Shown: piece by piece, positions 8,642-17,512 of the stretch
Numbering within the stretch: position 1 is the stretch's first letter
How the letters are laid out: every line of letters begins with the position of its first letter
Assembly (NCBI GenBank): GCA_005502925.1
Contig: SCPD01000001.1
Coordinates: forward strand, 744,001-808,000
Direction of reading: 5' to 3'
Source: Rhizobiales bacterium Y(2018)
Lineage (GTDB): Bacteria > Pseudomonadota > Alphaproteobacteria > Rhizobiales > Aestuariivirgaceae
DNA length: 64,000 bases
Position numbers and translations under genes: made by a program
Notes under the pieces: generated by a model
What the model saw: only the letters and a program-made list of their open reading frames with translations
Database searches by the model: none
Told to the model about the DNA's origin: nothing

Positions 8642-10153
8642 ATGACCGACATCGCCTTGGCCACCGACCGGAGTTCGACGCGCAGGCTCCTGGTTCTTCT
8701 TGCCGTCTGCCTCACCGCCGCCGCCATGCCGTTGACTTTCACCGGCCCGGCAGTCGCCTTGCCGGCCATCGGCCGCACGCTGGGTGGCAGCCCGATCGCC
8801 CTCAATTGGGTGACCAATGCCTTCATGCTGACTTTTGGCAGCAGCCTGATGGCGACCGGCTCGCTCGCCGACACCTATGGGCGCAAACGCGTCTTCCTTG
8901 TCGGTATCATGGGCTTCGCCCTCGCCTCCTTGGGTCTCGCCTCGGCCGCGAACATCCTATGGTTCGATCTGCTGCGAGCGCTCCAGGGACTGGCCGCCGC
9001 CGCTGCCTTCTCCGGCGGCATGGCATCGCTGGCTCAGGATTTCGACGGGCCATCGCGTATCCGGGCCTTCAGCTTCGTCGGCACGAGTTTCGGCATTGGG
9101 CTCGCCTTCGGCCCGATCACCTCCGGTCTTCTCATCGAAACCTTTGGCTGGCCCACCATCTTCTACCTTGTGGCCGTTGTCGCGATGATCTCCTTCGGCA
9201 TCGGGGCACTCTATCTTCGCGAGTCGCGCGATCCCGAGGCGAGCGGCCTCGACTGGCCGGGTGCTCTCAGCTTCACCGCCGCCTTGTCGCTATTCACCTA
9301 TGGCGTTCTACTGGCACCGGAGAGCGGCTGGAGCGATCGATGGGTCATGAGCCTTCTCGCTGGAAGCATCACGATCTTCATCGGCTTCTGCATCTTGCAG
9401 CAGCGCAGCCGGCGTCCGATGCTCGATCTCTCGCTATTCCGCTATCCGCGCTTTGTCGGCGTGCAGCTGCTGGCAGCGGCGCCTGCCTATGCTTTCGTCG
9501 TGCTGCTCATCCTCCTGCCGGTCCGTTTCATCGGCGTCGAAGGCGCCACCGAGGTCATGGCTGGTCGCATGATGATCGCGCTATCGGCCCCGCTCCTGTT
9601 TCTGCCGATCGCAGCCGGTTTCATGACCCGGTGGTTCAGTCCGGCAACGATCTGCGGCGTAGGCCTGCTGATCGCGGCGGGCGGCCTCATCTGGCTGAGC
9701 CAGGTTCCGGCCGGCGGCGTGACGCTCGCCGTGCTGGCGCCGATGGCGATGATCGGCATCGGCATCAGCCTGCCCTGGGGGCTGATGGACGGACTCGCCG
9801 TCAGCGTGGTTCCGACCGAGCGGGCCGGCATGGCGACAGGCATCTTCAGCACCACCCGCGTTGCCGGTGAAGGCATAGCACTAGCTGCGGTCAGCGCCGT
9901 GCTCTCGGCTCTCACTTCATCCTATCTGAGCGCCGAGAATACCGTTTCAGCGTCCGGCACTATCGCCGCCGCGCAAAGCCTCGTCACGGGAGATCTCTCA
10001 GCTGCAGCCATGAGCGTTCCGTGGATCGATCACACGACCCTCATTCAGGGTTATGCCAGCGCCTTCGAAGTGCTGCTCCTGATCCTGGCCGCGATCACCG
10101 TGCTGACCGCCTTCGTCATCTTCGTCTTCTTGGGAAAGGGAACTGAAGCCTGA
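8642..10153 (+). CDS. MFS transporter, DHA2 drug:proton antiporter type
   Basis: Inner-membrane exporter of 503 residues with about 14 hydrophobic segments, typical of the DHA2 (14-helix) family. The conserved loop after helix 2 (GSLADTYGRKRVFL, about 77-90) and motif C-like glycines and prolines (GIGLAFGPITSGLL) are visible. The start is the ATG at 8642 (MTDIALATDR); the longer open frame upstream overlaps the regulator and is a shadow. It is divergent from a LysR gene, the usual arrangement for an inducible efflux pump. Substrate cannot be read from the sequence. Confidence 0.9.
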   Translation: MTDIALATDRSSTRRLLVLLAVCLTAAAMPLTFTGPAVALPAIGRTLGGSPIALNWVTNAFMLTFGSSLMATGSLADTYGRKRVFLVGIMGFALASLGLASAANILWFDLLRALQGLAAAAAFSGGMASLAQDFDGPSRIRAFSFVGTSFGIGLAFGPITSGLLIETFGWPTIFYLVAVVAMISFGIGALYLRESRDPEASGLDWPGALSFTAALSLFTYGVLLAPESGWSDRWVMSLLAGSITIFIGFCILQQRSRRPMLDLSLFRYPRFVGVQLLAAAPAYAFVVLLILLPVRFIGVEGATEVMAGRMMIALSAPLLFLPIAAGFMTRWFSPATICGVGLLIAAGGLIWLSQVPAGGVTLAVLAPMAMIGIGISLPWGLMDGLAVSVVPTERAGMATGIFSTTRVAGEGIALAAVSAVLSALTSSYLSAENTVSASGTIAAAQSLVTGDLSAAAMSVPWIDHTTLIQGYASAFEVLLLILAAITVLTAFVIFVFLGKGTEA

Positions 10154-10154
10154 T

Positions 10155-11054
10155 TCACAGGCAGGCGTGAGCGCGCACCGGGAAAGTGCCCATGCCCTTG
10201 ATCTTTGGCGGCACCGCCGAAAAACGGAAGCCCGTCTCCGGCAAGGCCGCGAGGCCGGTCAGATGCTCGACGATCGGGATGCCGGCGGCGAGCAGCACGG
10301 AATGTACGGGCCGTGCGCCGCCCGACGTGTCGTCGATATTGAGGGAATCGATGCCGACGAGCCGCGCACCCTGGTCGCGCAGATAAAGCGCCGCCTTTTC
10401 CGTGAGGAAGGGATGGCCCTCGAAATAGCTGTCGGTGCGCCAATTCCGGTCCCAGCCGGTATGAACGAGAACGGCATGGTCGCGACACTGGACGGGTGCG
10501 AAATGATGCCAGTCGATCGCGCGTTGCTTGGCGCCTTCGACGCGCATGACCACGCCCGGCACATTCGCCACCCGCTCGAGCGCAAGGCCGGCAAGATCAT
10601 GCCCATCGGGATAACGATGGAACGGCATGTCGATATAGGTGCCGGTATTGCCCACCATGTCGATCCGGCCGATCTGGAATTCCGTGCCCGGCGCATAGAT
10701 CTCGCGCGACTTGCTGCGCGAGAGGTGATCGCAGATGATGGGCGCCGGCAGCCCCTTATAGGTGATCATGCCGCTTTCGATCGTGTGACTCAGGTCGATG
10801 AACGCGCCGGTTCCCGCCCCCTCGACGCGCTCCGCAGTCGCCGCGGCGCGCTTGTGCCGCTCTTCGATGATGCGTTTGTTGAGGATCCGGATCTCGCCCA
10901 CCATCAGCAGGCGAAGATCGCGGATGATATAGGCGGCGAGCGCGTCATCGCCGATGTCGTCGCCATCGATATCCAGCCTGAAATCCTGCCCCTGGATCCC
11001 GCCGCCATTGGAAAAGCCGACTTCAAAATCGAAACAAACGCGCTTGTCGCTCAC
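10155..11054 (-). CDS. Cyclase-family (KynB-like) hydrolase with N-terminal extension
   Basis: 299 residues from the GTG at 11054, preceded by AGGAGA. Residues 84-299 form the cyclase/kynurenine-formamidase fold (FIDLSHTIESG at 85-95). The family zinc motif HxGTHxDxPxH is present only as GNTGTYIDMPFH (135-146): the two histidine metal ligands are replaced by N136 and Y140, while D142 and H146 remain. The first ~75 residues are an extra domain I cannot name (VCFDFEVGFSNGGGIQGQ). It lies 4 bp after an MFS gene, so the two are probably co-transcribed. Function unknown; a hydrolase with altered metal chemistry, or a pseudo-enzyme. Confidence 0.75.
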   Translation of the reverse strand: MSDKRVCFDFEVGFSNGGGIQGQDFRLDIDGDDIGDDALAAYIIRDLRLLMVGEIRILNKRIIEERHKRAAATAERVEGAGTGAFIDLSHTIESGMITYKGLPAPIICDHLSRSKSREIYAPGTEFQIGRIDMVGNTGTYIDMPFHRYPDGHDLAGLALERVANVPGVVMRVEGAKQRAIDWHHFAPVQCRDHAVLVHTGWDRNWRTDSYFEGHPFLTEKAALYLRDQGARLVGIDSLNIDDTSGGARPVHSVLLAAGIPIVEHLTGLAALPETGFRFSAVPPKIKGMGTFPVRAHACL

Positions 11055-11058
11055 CGTT

Positions 11059-12324
11059 CTATTCTCCTGCCCGTTCCGCCGGCGCAGGCATATCATGCTG
11101 GCGCCAGAGCGGCGAGAGCATAGCCCAGAGCGGCGCCAATACGAGGCCGGCCGAGGCGATGTACAAGGTCTCGCGGATTCCCAAAGTCGTGGCGAGGACG
11201 CCTCCCAGCAGCGCTCCCACCACCGCAAGACTGCCGGTGCCGACATGGAAGGCCGCACCGACCCGGCCCATAATGGCGAGCGGCAGAACCGTCTGGCGCA
11301 GGCTGACCGCGATCACGCCGCTGGCGACGGCGAGGCCGTCGCCCACGAACTGCGCCACCATCAGCACGCCCATCGCCAGCCATGGCTCACCTTGCGCGAG
11401 CGGGATCAAGGCGCTCGTCGCGCCATAACCGAGCGCGGCCAGGAGGATGGTGCGCCCTACCCCGAGCCTGTCCGCCAGCATCGGCCCCAGGACCGCACCG
11501 GCCAAGGCCCCAAGGCCGCCAATGGCGATGGTGACACCCATCATGGCCGGCGTCAGTCCCAGCGTGTCGATAGCGTAAAGAACATAAAGCCCGGCCAGGA
11601 ACGAGCCGAAAAACGCCTCCGCCAAGGTGATCACGAAGATCGGACGCACGAAGGGATCGCGGAAGATGGCGCTGAGGCCCTGCGCCATGTCCTGACGCAG
11701 GCTCACGGCTTCGTCGGAAGGCGGTGGCGGCGTCTCAGCCTTGCGGATCGCCCCCAGGAAAGCAGCCGAAACCAGATAGGTCGCGGCATTGACGGCAATC
11801 GCGACCGGCACGGTCAGAAGCTGGAACAGGACGCCCGACAGCGCCGGCCCGCCGATCTCCGCCAACGATCCCGTGGTATTGATCTTGGCGTTGCCCTCGA
11901 TGAGATCGCGGGGCTCGATCAGGCTCGGCAGGTAAGCGTTGTCGGCAATGTCGAAGAGCACGCTTGCCGCGCCGACACAGGCGGCGACGACATAAAGCTG
12001 CGGCATCGACAGAAATCCGCCCCAGGCGGCGAGCGGCACCGTCATCAGGACCAGGGCCCGTATGATGTCCATGGCGATCAGGATCGGGCGGCGGCGCGAG
12101 CGGTCGACATAGCCACCGACCAGAAGGCCGACGGCGAGGCCTGGGCCCATCGCGAGCGCGGCCAATACCGACAGCTCGAAAGGCGTCGCCTCGATGGTGA
12201 GGACGGCGGCGAGCGGCAGGCCTTCGCGGGTGATACGGGCGCCGAAGGCGGAAACCGCCTGGGCCGCCCACATGCGCATGAAATCAGCGTGGCGCCACAG
12301 ATTGCCGGCCAGGAAACCAGGCAT
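11059..12324 (-). CDS. MFS transporter (MFS_3 / EntS-like)
   Basis: Inner-membrane transporter, 421 residues with about 12 hydrophobic helices. The helix 2-3 loop GGYVDRSRRRPILIAMD (about 70-86) is the MFS signature, and the pattern DIADNAYLPSLIEPRDLIEGNAKI is typical of the enterobactin-exporter-like MFS_3 group. It lies immediately upstream of the cyclase-family gene (4-bp gap), with which it likely forms a two-gene unit, and 8 bp downstream of gmk. It could export or import the substrate or product of that hydrolase; nothing in the sequence decides. Confidence 0.87.
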   Translation of the reverse strand: MPGFLAGNLWRHADFMRMWAAQAVSAFGARITREGLPLAAVLTIEATPFELSVLAALAMGPGLAVGLLVGGYVDRSRRRPILIAMDIIRALVLMTVPLAAWGGFLSMPQLYVVAACVGAASVLFDIADNAYLPSLIEPRDLIEGNAKINTTGSLAEIGGPALSGVLFQLLTVPVAIAVNAATYLVSAAFLGAIRKAETPPPPSDEAVSLRQDMAQGLSAIFRDPFVRPIFVITLAEAFFGSFLAGLYVLYAIDTLGLTPAMMGVTIAIGGLGALAGAVLGPMLADRLGVGRTILLAALGYGATSALIPLAQGEPWLAMGVLMVAQFVGDGLAVASGVIAVSLRQTVLPLAIMGRVGAAFHVGTGSLAVVGALLGGVLATTLGIRETLYIASAGLVLAPLWAMLSPLWRQHDMPAPAERAGE

Positions 12325-12332
12325 GCCCGCGC

Positions 12333-13001
12333 TCAGAGCGTCTTGTTCAGCCCGCGGACGAATTCCGTCAGGCCGATGCGGCGCGTGCGGCGCAACCTCT
12401 CCGCCGTCAATATGGCGGTGATCTCGGCGCCCGATGTCGCGACATCGTCATTGACGATGACATAGTCATATTCGGCCCAGTGGCTCATCTCGCGCGAGGC
12501 TTCCGCCATGCGCTTAGCCACGACCGAGGACGAATCCTGGGCACGTTTGATGAGACGGTCGCGCAGTTCGTCGGTCGTGGGTGGCAGGATGAAGATGCGC
12601 ACCAGATCGTCCCGCATCGCCTGCTCGAGCTGCTGGGTGCCCTGCCAGTCGATATCGAACAGGACGTCGCGGCCCTTGGCGAGCGCGTCCTCGACCGGCA
12701 GTCGCGGCGTGCCGTAGAGATTGCCGAAGACCTCGGCCCATTCGAGAAGCTCTTCCTTGTCGCGCATCTCGAAGAAGCGCTCCTTGGAGATGAAGAAATA
12801 ATCCTTGCCGTCGAGCTCGCCCGGGCGCGGCGGGCGCGTCGTGACCGACACCGACATGCGGATATGATGGTCGCTCGCCAGCAAGGCGCGCGACAGCGTG
12901 GTCTTGCCCGCACCCGAGGGTGAGGACATCACCAGGAGGAGACCGCGCCTGGCGATCGCCGTCTTTGCTCTTCCGCTACTCAATATTCTGCACCTGCTCA
13001 C
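12333..13001 (-). CDS. gmk: Guanylate kinase
   Basis: Phosphorylates GMP to GDP with ATP; essential nucleotide-pool enzyme. P-loop SSPSGAGKTTLSR (about 26-38), GMP-binding VSVTTRPPRPGE and GKDYFFISKE, and lid region DIDWQGTQQL are all visible. The longest frame starts at GTG 13001 (222 residues) and overlaps yicC by 26 bp. A TTG at 12983 gives a length closer to the family and has an AGG-type ribosome site nearby, so the start is uncertain. It lies after yicC, a conserved pairing. Confidence 0.95.
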   Translation of the reverse strand: MSRCRILSSGRAKTAIARRGLLLVMSSPSGAGKTTLSRALLASDHHIRMSVSVTTRPPRPGELDGKDYFFISKERFFEMRDKEELLEWAEVFGNLYGTPRLPVEDALAKGRDVLFDIDWQGTQQLEQAMRDDLVRIFILPPTTDELRDRLIKRAQDSSSVVAKRMAEASREMSHWAEYDYVIVNDDVATSGAEITAILTAERLRRTRRIGLTEFVRGLNKTL

Positions 13002-13863
13002 GCATCTGATCGATGACGGTCTTCAACTCAAGCCCGATGGCCGTCAAGCTCTTATCGGACGCCTTGGAACACAGGGTGTTCGCCTCACGATTGAATTCCT
13101 GGGCGAGAAAGTCGAGCTGGCGGCCGGCGGGCTCCTTCGACTGCACCAGCTTGCGGGCGGCCTCGATATGGGCGAAGAGCCGGTCGATCTCCTCGACGAT
13201 GTCGGCGCGTGTCGCGAGCAGCACCGCTTCCTGATGGAGCCGGTCGCGGTCGAAAGACGAATTGGTTTCCATGAGTCGGCTCACCTGCTCGCCGAGGCGA
13301 GCCCTGATCGCCTCGACGGTTCGCGCCGGATTGTCGCGCGCCGCGACGACCAGCTTCTCGATCCGGTCGAGATGCTGGCCCAGAATGGCGGCGAGCTTGG
13401 CGCCCTCGGCCTTGCGCATCACGGCCAGCGCCAGAAACGCCTCCTCCACACTTTTGAGGATGGCCTTGTCGCGCCGGGCCGTCTGGGCTTCGTCCTCCAC
13501 CGGGCTTGCGACGTCGATGATGCCGCGCAAGGCCAGCAGGTTTTCGATCTGCGGCGGAGCGCCACCCAAACGCTCGCGCAGTCGCTCGGCCAGGGCGACG
13601 ACCTGCTCGAGTGCCGCCTCATTGACCGCCAGCGCCTGTTCGGCGCCGCCGCGGTCGGCGGTGAAGCCGATCTGGACATTGCCGCGCTTCAGGTGCTTCT
13701 GGGCGATCTCGCGCACCGGCAAATCGAGCGTCTCGAAGCCGGGCGGCAACCGGCATCGAACATCGAGGCTCTTGCCGTTGACGCTCTTGATATCCCATTG
13801 CCAATGCAAAGCGTCGAGCGCCGCCGAAGCGCGTGCGTAACCTGTCATGCTCGACAGCGACAT
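12976..13863 (-). CDS. yicC: YicC-family endoribonuclease
   Basis: 295-residue protein with the YicC N-terminal signature SMTGYARA at residues 5-12 and the C-terminal DUF1732 domain ending in NREANTLCSKASDKSL and a helical tail. E. coli YicC is a hexameric endoribonuclease that acts on small RNAs; the same activity is assumed from family membership. It lies between mltG and gmk, a conserved order in alphaproteobacteria, and its stop falls within the start region of gmk, suggesting translational coupling. Confidence 0.93.
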   Translation of the reverse strand: MSLSSMTGYARASAALDALHWQWDIKSVNGKSLDVRCRLPPGFETLDLPVREIAQKHLKRGNVQIGFTADRGGAEQALAVNEAALEQVVALAERLRERLGGAPPQIENLLALRGIIDVASPVEDEAQTARRDKAILKSVEEAFLALAVMRKAEGAKLAAILGQHLDRIEKLVVAARDNPARTVEAIRARLGEQVSRLMETNSSFDRDRLHQEAVLLATRADIVEEIDRLFAHIEAARKLVQSKEPAGRQLDFLAQEFNREANTLCSKASDKSLTAIGLELKTVIDQMREQVQNIE

Positions 13864-13953
13864 AGACCCATCCCCGAATCAAAACTTGGGCGACTTTACC
13901 GCCTGACCGGGAGAGATGGATACCGCTTTTCGGGCAACCGGTTAAGGCGCCAG

Positions 13954-14001
13954 GCGCGGGATGCGAAAAAGTGGATACCGGTTTTTCGCAAGAATCGCGC
14001 G
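13954..14001 (-). repeat. Palindromic repeat, module B
   Basis: Inverted repeat with outer GCGCG/CGCGC and inner TGCGAAAAA/TTTTTCGCA arms around a GTGGATACC-type loop. It is downstream of module A (14017-14064) relative to mltG. A degenerate fragment of the same sequence (GGATACCGCTTTTCG) is at about 13918-13932. The rest of the 13864-14053 gap shows nothing else. Confidence 0.85.
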
Positions 14002-14016
14002 CCCAATATCAGCATC

Positions 14017-14064
14017 GATCACATTTATGAGTTTGGATTGATTCAATCCAAACTCATTGTGATC
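14017..14064 (-). repeat. Palindromic repeat, module A, at the mltG 3' end
   Basis: Inverted repeat with arms GATCACA...ATGAGTTTGGATTGA and TTCAATCCAAACTCAT...TGTGATC, with a TTT bulge in one arm. The last codons and the TGA stop of mltG (14054-14056) are inside it. In the direction of mltG the order is gene end, module A, module B, as at 44086-43973 and 38324-38428. Confidence 0.88.
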
Positions 14065-15574
14065 GTGGCTTGGGCGCCGGGATCGGAATCAGGCCTTTCG
14101 AGCCCCGAATCACGCTGCCGGGCTTCAGATCCAGGACGGCCTCGGCCAGCGTGGTGGTCTCGGTCTCCGGCGTGGTGGGGGCGGCCTCCGGCTGGGCAGG
14201 TGCCGCCTCCCCGGTGAGCCCTTCGGGCTTGGGTCGCGGCAGCGGCGGCACGGCATTGGAACCGGCGGCCTGCTGCGCGGCGTCCTGATCGGCAGCGTCA
14301 GCCTCGACAGCGGCTTCCGGCTCCGGCGCCTGGCTGGCGTTCTGCTGGTCGGCGGCCTGGATGTCATCGCCCGTGGGCAGGCTCGGCGCCGTGGTCTGCT
14401 GATCGGTCGTTGCTGCCCCGGGAGCGGCCTGTTCGGTCGCGGCAATATTAGCCTCGGGCACCGCGGTCGGGGCGCCCGCATCCTGTGTCTCGTCCATGAC
14501 CGGCGCTTCTTCGCCGCCCTGGTTCTTGTTCTTCTCGATCTCGCGCCATTTCTTCACGTTGACGCGGTGCTCTTCCAGCGTCTCGGCGAAGACATGGCCG
14601 CCCGAGCCGTCGGCGACGAAATAGAGATCCTTGGTTTTGGCGGGCGAAAGGGCCGCCTCGAGCGACGCGCGGCCGGGATTGGCGATCGGGCCCGGGGGCA
14701 ATCCGTTGATGCGGTAGGTGTTGTAGGGGGTGATCTCGGCGATGTCCTGCTTGGTCAAGGGCCGGTCGAGCTTGGTCCTGCCGCCGGTGATGCCATAGAT
14801 GATCGTCGGGTCCGACTGGAGCCGCATGCCCAGCCGCAAGCGATTGGCGAAGACGGAGGCGACCCGCGGGCGCTCCTCGGGCTCACCCGTCTCCTTCTCG
14901 ATGATCGACGCAAGGATCATGGCCTCGGCCGGGGTGGTGACCGGCGTGTCCTCGGCGCGCTCCGGCCACAGCTCATTGAGCATCTTCTGATGCGCGTTCA
15001 TCATGCCTTTGACGATGTTGTCGCGCGTCTCGCCACGCTGGAACACGTAAGTGTCGGGCATGATCTCGCCCTCGCCCGGGGTGAGGGTGATATCGCCGAG
15101 CAGCACTTCGTTGTTGCGCAGGCGATCGAGCGCCTGCGCCGTCGTCCAGCCTTCCGGGATGGTGACCTTGTAGGTGATGAACTTGCCGGCGGCGACGAGC
15201 GCCATGGCGTCGCGCATGCTCATCGCCTGCTTGAATTGATATTCACCGGGCTTGAGATGGGCGCCGGTGCCGGTCAACCGCGCCAGCTTGGCGGCGGCGG
15301 CGAAGATATTGGCGTCCGAGATGATGCCTTGCTTCTCGAGCTCTGCGGCAATGTCGAGGACGCTGCTGCCGCGCTCGATCTGGACCACCTTGTCCTCGGC
15401 GAGCGGCCCCGCCTGGGTGAATTTAACATAGCCGTAGAGGGCGCCGCCAAAGGCGATCAAGGCCGCACCTCCGGCCAGCAGCATCAGGGAGTAGAACACC
15501 CTCCTGATGGCCGAGCGGCGCCGGCGGCGCGGCGGCACCACCACGCTGTATCTCTGCCTACGCTGGTCGGGCAC
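14054..15574 (-). CDS. mltG: Endolytic murein transglycosylase MltG
   Basis: Inner-membrane lytic transglycosylase that cuts nascent glycan strands. 506 residues: cytoplasmic arginine-rich start, one membrane helix (about 25-50, LMLLAGGAALIAFGGALYGY), then the YceG domain with the catalytic Glu in ASIIEKETGEPEERPRVAS and the motifs RLGMRLQSDPTI and NTYRINGLPPGPIANPG. Start is GTG 15574, with GGAGG 6 bp upstream. Unusual: about 150 C-terminal residues form a Pro/Ala/Glu-rich low-complexity tail, far longer than in E. coli, ending in codons supplied by a palindromic repeat. Confidence 0.94.
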   Translation of the reverse strand: MPDQRRQRYSVVVPPRRRRRSAIRRVFYSLMLLAGGAALIAFGGALYGYVKFTQAGPLAEDKVVQIERGSSVLDIAAELEKQGIISDANIFAAAAKLARLTGTGAHLKPGEYQFKQAMSMRDAMALVAAGKFITYKVTIPEGWTTAQALDRLRNNEVLLGDITLTPGEGEIMPDTYVFQRGETRDNIVKGMMNAHQKMLNELWPERAEDTPVTTPAEAMILASIIEKETGEPEERPRVASVFANRLRLGMRLQSDPTIIYGITGGRTKLDRPLTKQDIAEITPYNTYRINGLPPGPIANPGRASLEAALSPAKTKDLYFVADGSGGHVFAETLEEHRVNVKKWREIEKNKNQGGEEAPVMDETQDAGAPTAVPEANIAATEQAAPGAATTDQQTTAPSLPTGDDIQAADQQNASQAPEPEAAVEADAADQDAAQQAAGSNAVPPLPRPKPEGLTGEAAPAQPEAAPTTPETETTTLAEAVLDLKPGSVIRGSKGLIPIPAPKPRSQ

Positions 15575-15708
15575 GATAGGCCTCCATTAGAGCCTTGCCC
15601 CGTTGATCAAAGCCCCGGCTTTGATCGATATATGGACAAGGGGGCTCGTCAAGCAACCAATCTAGAACGCATCCTTGTCACCAAAGTGGCGGGAAGCGCT
15701 CCAGAGAC

Positions 15709-16968
15709 TCAGACTCGCCGCATGATCAACGACGCGTTCGTCCCACCGAAACCAAATGAATTGGACAGAACTGTGTTGATTTCCTTTTTCCGGGCTTTCA
15801 ACGGAACCAGATCGATCTCGGTCTCGACCGAGGGATTCGCCAGATTGAGGGTCGGCGGACAGATATTGTCCCTGAGCGAGAGGAGCGAGAAGATCGCCTC
15901 GACGGCGCCCGCCGCGCCTAAGAGATGGCCGGTCGACGATTTGGTCGAGGACATGGCCAAGCCATTGATCCCATTGCCCATCAGCCTTTCGACCGCCTTG
16001 AGCTCGATCTCATCGCCCAAAGGCGTCGAGGTGCCGTGGGCGTTGATGTAGTCGATCTCGTGGGCGGAAATGCCGGCCCGTTTCAGGGCCGCCTTCATGC
16101 AGCGATAGGCGCCGTCGCCGTCCTCTGAGGGAGCGGTGATGTGGTAGGCGTCGCCCGACATGCCGTAACCGATGACCTCGGCATAAATCTTGGCGCCGCG
16201 CGCCTTGGCATGCTCATATTCCTCGAGAACCACGATGCCGGCGCCCTCGCCCATGACGAAGCCGTCACGATCCTTGTCATAGGGGCGTGAGCCCTTTTCC
16301 GGTGCGTCGTTGAACTTGGTGGCCAACGCCTTGCAGGCGATGAAGCCGGCAATGCCGAGGCGCGAAATGGCGGCTTCGGCGCCGCCCGCAACCATGACAT
16401 CGGCATCGCCCAGCGCGATCATGCGGCTGGCGTCACCGATCGCATGGGAGCCGGTGGCGCAGGCGGTGACGACGGCGTGGTTGGGACCCTTGAAGCCGTA
16501 TTCGATCGACACGACACCGGAAGCGAGATTGATCAGCGAGCCCGGGATGAAGAACGGGCTGACGCGGCGCGGGCCCTTTTCATTGAGGAGCAGCGTTGTC
16601 GCCTCGATCGAGGGGAGGCCGCCGATGCCGGAGCCGATCAAGACGCCGGTCGCGTATTTCTCATCCTCGGTCTTCGGTTCCCAGCCCGAATCCTTCACCG
16701 CCTGCTTGGCGGCGGCGAGCGCATAGATGATGAAGCTGTCATAACGGCGCTGGTCCTTGTGATCGACCCACTGGCTCGCATCGAAGGTGCCATTGCTGCC
16801 GTCGCCGGGTTTCACTTCGCAGGCGATGCGGCACGCCATGTCGGACGTATCGAATTTGGTGATCGGACCGGCGCCGCTCTCCCCAGCGGTCAGCCGCGAC
16901 CATGTCTCTTCGATTCCCGTCGCAAGCGGCGAAACGATCCCCAGCCCCGTGACAACCACCCTGCGCAT
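15709..16968 (-). CDS. fabF: 3-oxoacyl-[ACP] synthase II (FabF)
   Basis: Condensing enzyme of type II fatty-acid elongation. 419 residues from the ATG at 16968 (MRRVVVTGLGIVSPL), with GAGGAG just upstream; the longer frame is an artefact. The Cys-His-His triad is visible: C in VVTACATGSHAIGDA, H in INAHGTSTPLGDEIE, and H in SSTKSSTGHLLGAAGAV. C-terminal SFGFGGTNASLIMRRV is standard. It follows acpP, separated by ~100 bp holding two stem-loops. Confidence 0.97.
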   Translation of the reverse strand: MRRVVVTGLGIVSPLATGIEETWSRLTAGESGAGPITKFDTSDMACRIACEVKPGDGSNGTFDASQWVDHKDQRRYDSFIIYALAAAKQAVKDSGWEPKTEDEKYATGVLIGSGIGGLPSIEATTLLLNEKGPRRVSPFFIPGSLINLASGVVSIEYGFKGPNHAVVTACATGSHAIGDASRMIALGDADVMVAGGAEAAISRLGIAGFIACKALATKFNDAPEKGSRPYDKDRDGFVMGEGAGIVVLEEYEHAKARGAKIYAEVIGYGMSGDAYHITAPSEDGDGAYRCMKAALKRAGISAHEIDYINAHGTSTPLGDEIELKAVERLMGNGINGLAMSSTKSSTGHLLGAAGAVEAIFSLLSLRDNICPPTLNLANPSVETEIDLVPLKARKKEINTVLSNSFGFGGTNASLIMRRV

Positions 16969-16993
16969 CAAAACTCCTCTCTTATATGACAAC

Positions 16994-17057
16994 GCGGCGG
17001 CAAGACTTTTGGTCTCTTGCCTCCGCGCTGCAATCCATGGCCCTCCCCTCGGGGAGG
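16994..17057 (-). terminator. Two stem-loops between acpP and fabF
   Basis: First in the transcribed direction is CCTCCCC/GGGGAGG (17042-17057, 2-nt loop), then a longer hairpin at 16994-17026 with arms GCGG.GGCAAGA and TCTTGCC.CCGC. No T-run follows either on the leftward strand, so they are more likely partial attenuators or mRNA-stability hairpins than full terminators. They could lower fabF output relative to the abundant ACP. Confidence 0.45.
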
Positions 17058-17070
17058 TAACCGGCAACCG

Positions 17071-17307
17071 TCAAGCGGCGCTCTTTTCAATGAACTTGAC
17101 CGCGTCGCCGACGGTCTGAATCGTCTCGGCGGCGTCATCGGGGATCTCGATACCGAACTCTTCTTCGAAAGCCATGACGAGCTCGACCGTGTCGAGGCTG
17201 TCGGCGCCGAGATCGTCGATAAAGCTGGCTTCGGGATTCACCTTCTCGGCGTCGACGCCCAGGTGCTCGACCACGATCTTCTTCACCCGCTCCGCAACAT
17301 CACTCAT
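17071..17307 (-). CDS. acpP: Acyl carrier protein
   Basis: Small acidic carrier that holds growing acyl chains on a phosphopantetheine arm. 78 residues from the ATG at 17307 ([12 protein letters not shown]), with GAGGA upstream; a TTG two codons earlier only lengthens the frame. The prosthetic-group serine is S37 in [18 protein letters not shown]. It lies between fabG and fabF as in most alphaproteobacteria. A hairpin after fabG and about 170 bp of leader suggest its own promoter; TTGCCC at about 17412-17417 (leftward) is a weak -35 candidate. Confidence 0.97.
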   Translation of the reverse strand: MSDVAERVKKIVVEHLGVDAEKVNPEASFIDDLGADSLDTVELVMAFEEEFGIEIPDDAAETIQTVGDAVKFIEKSAA

Positions 17308-17479
17308 GTTCAATCGTCCTCGTCAGTAGTTTAAGTTATTTTTCCGTTCTACGATCGGACATACGTCCCCCTCGTGTCCCGGGCTTCCTAACACAGATTC
17401 CGCGAGCCATAAAAGGGGCAAGTCCACCCCCTTGATAAGGCCCGGGAAAACCCGTTCAGAAATTCCTAGATAGAGTGTT

Positions 17480-17504
17480 CGGAGCGCCCGGAAACGGGGC
17501 TCCG
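17480..17504 (-). terminator. GC-rich hairpin after fabG
   Basis: Stem CGGAGC.CCCG/CGGG.GCTCCG with a GAAA/TTTC loop, starting 8 bp after the fabG stop. No clear T-tract follows, so it may be a weak terminator or an RNA-processing site separating fabD-fabG from acpP. Confidence 0.4.
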
Positions 17505-17512
17505 ACGCCCGT

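Noticed and set aside
14567-16051. 494-residue + strand open frame across mltG and fabF
   Set aside because: Crosses two well-supported minus-strand genes and the gap between them; composition typical of an antisense frame.
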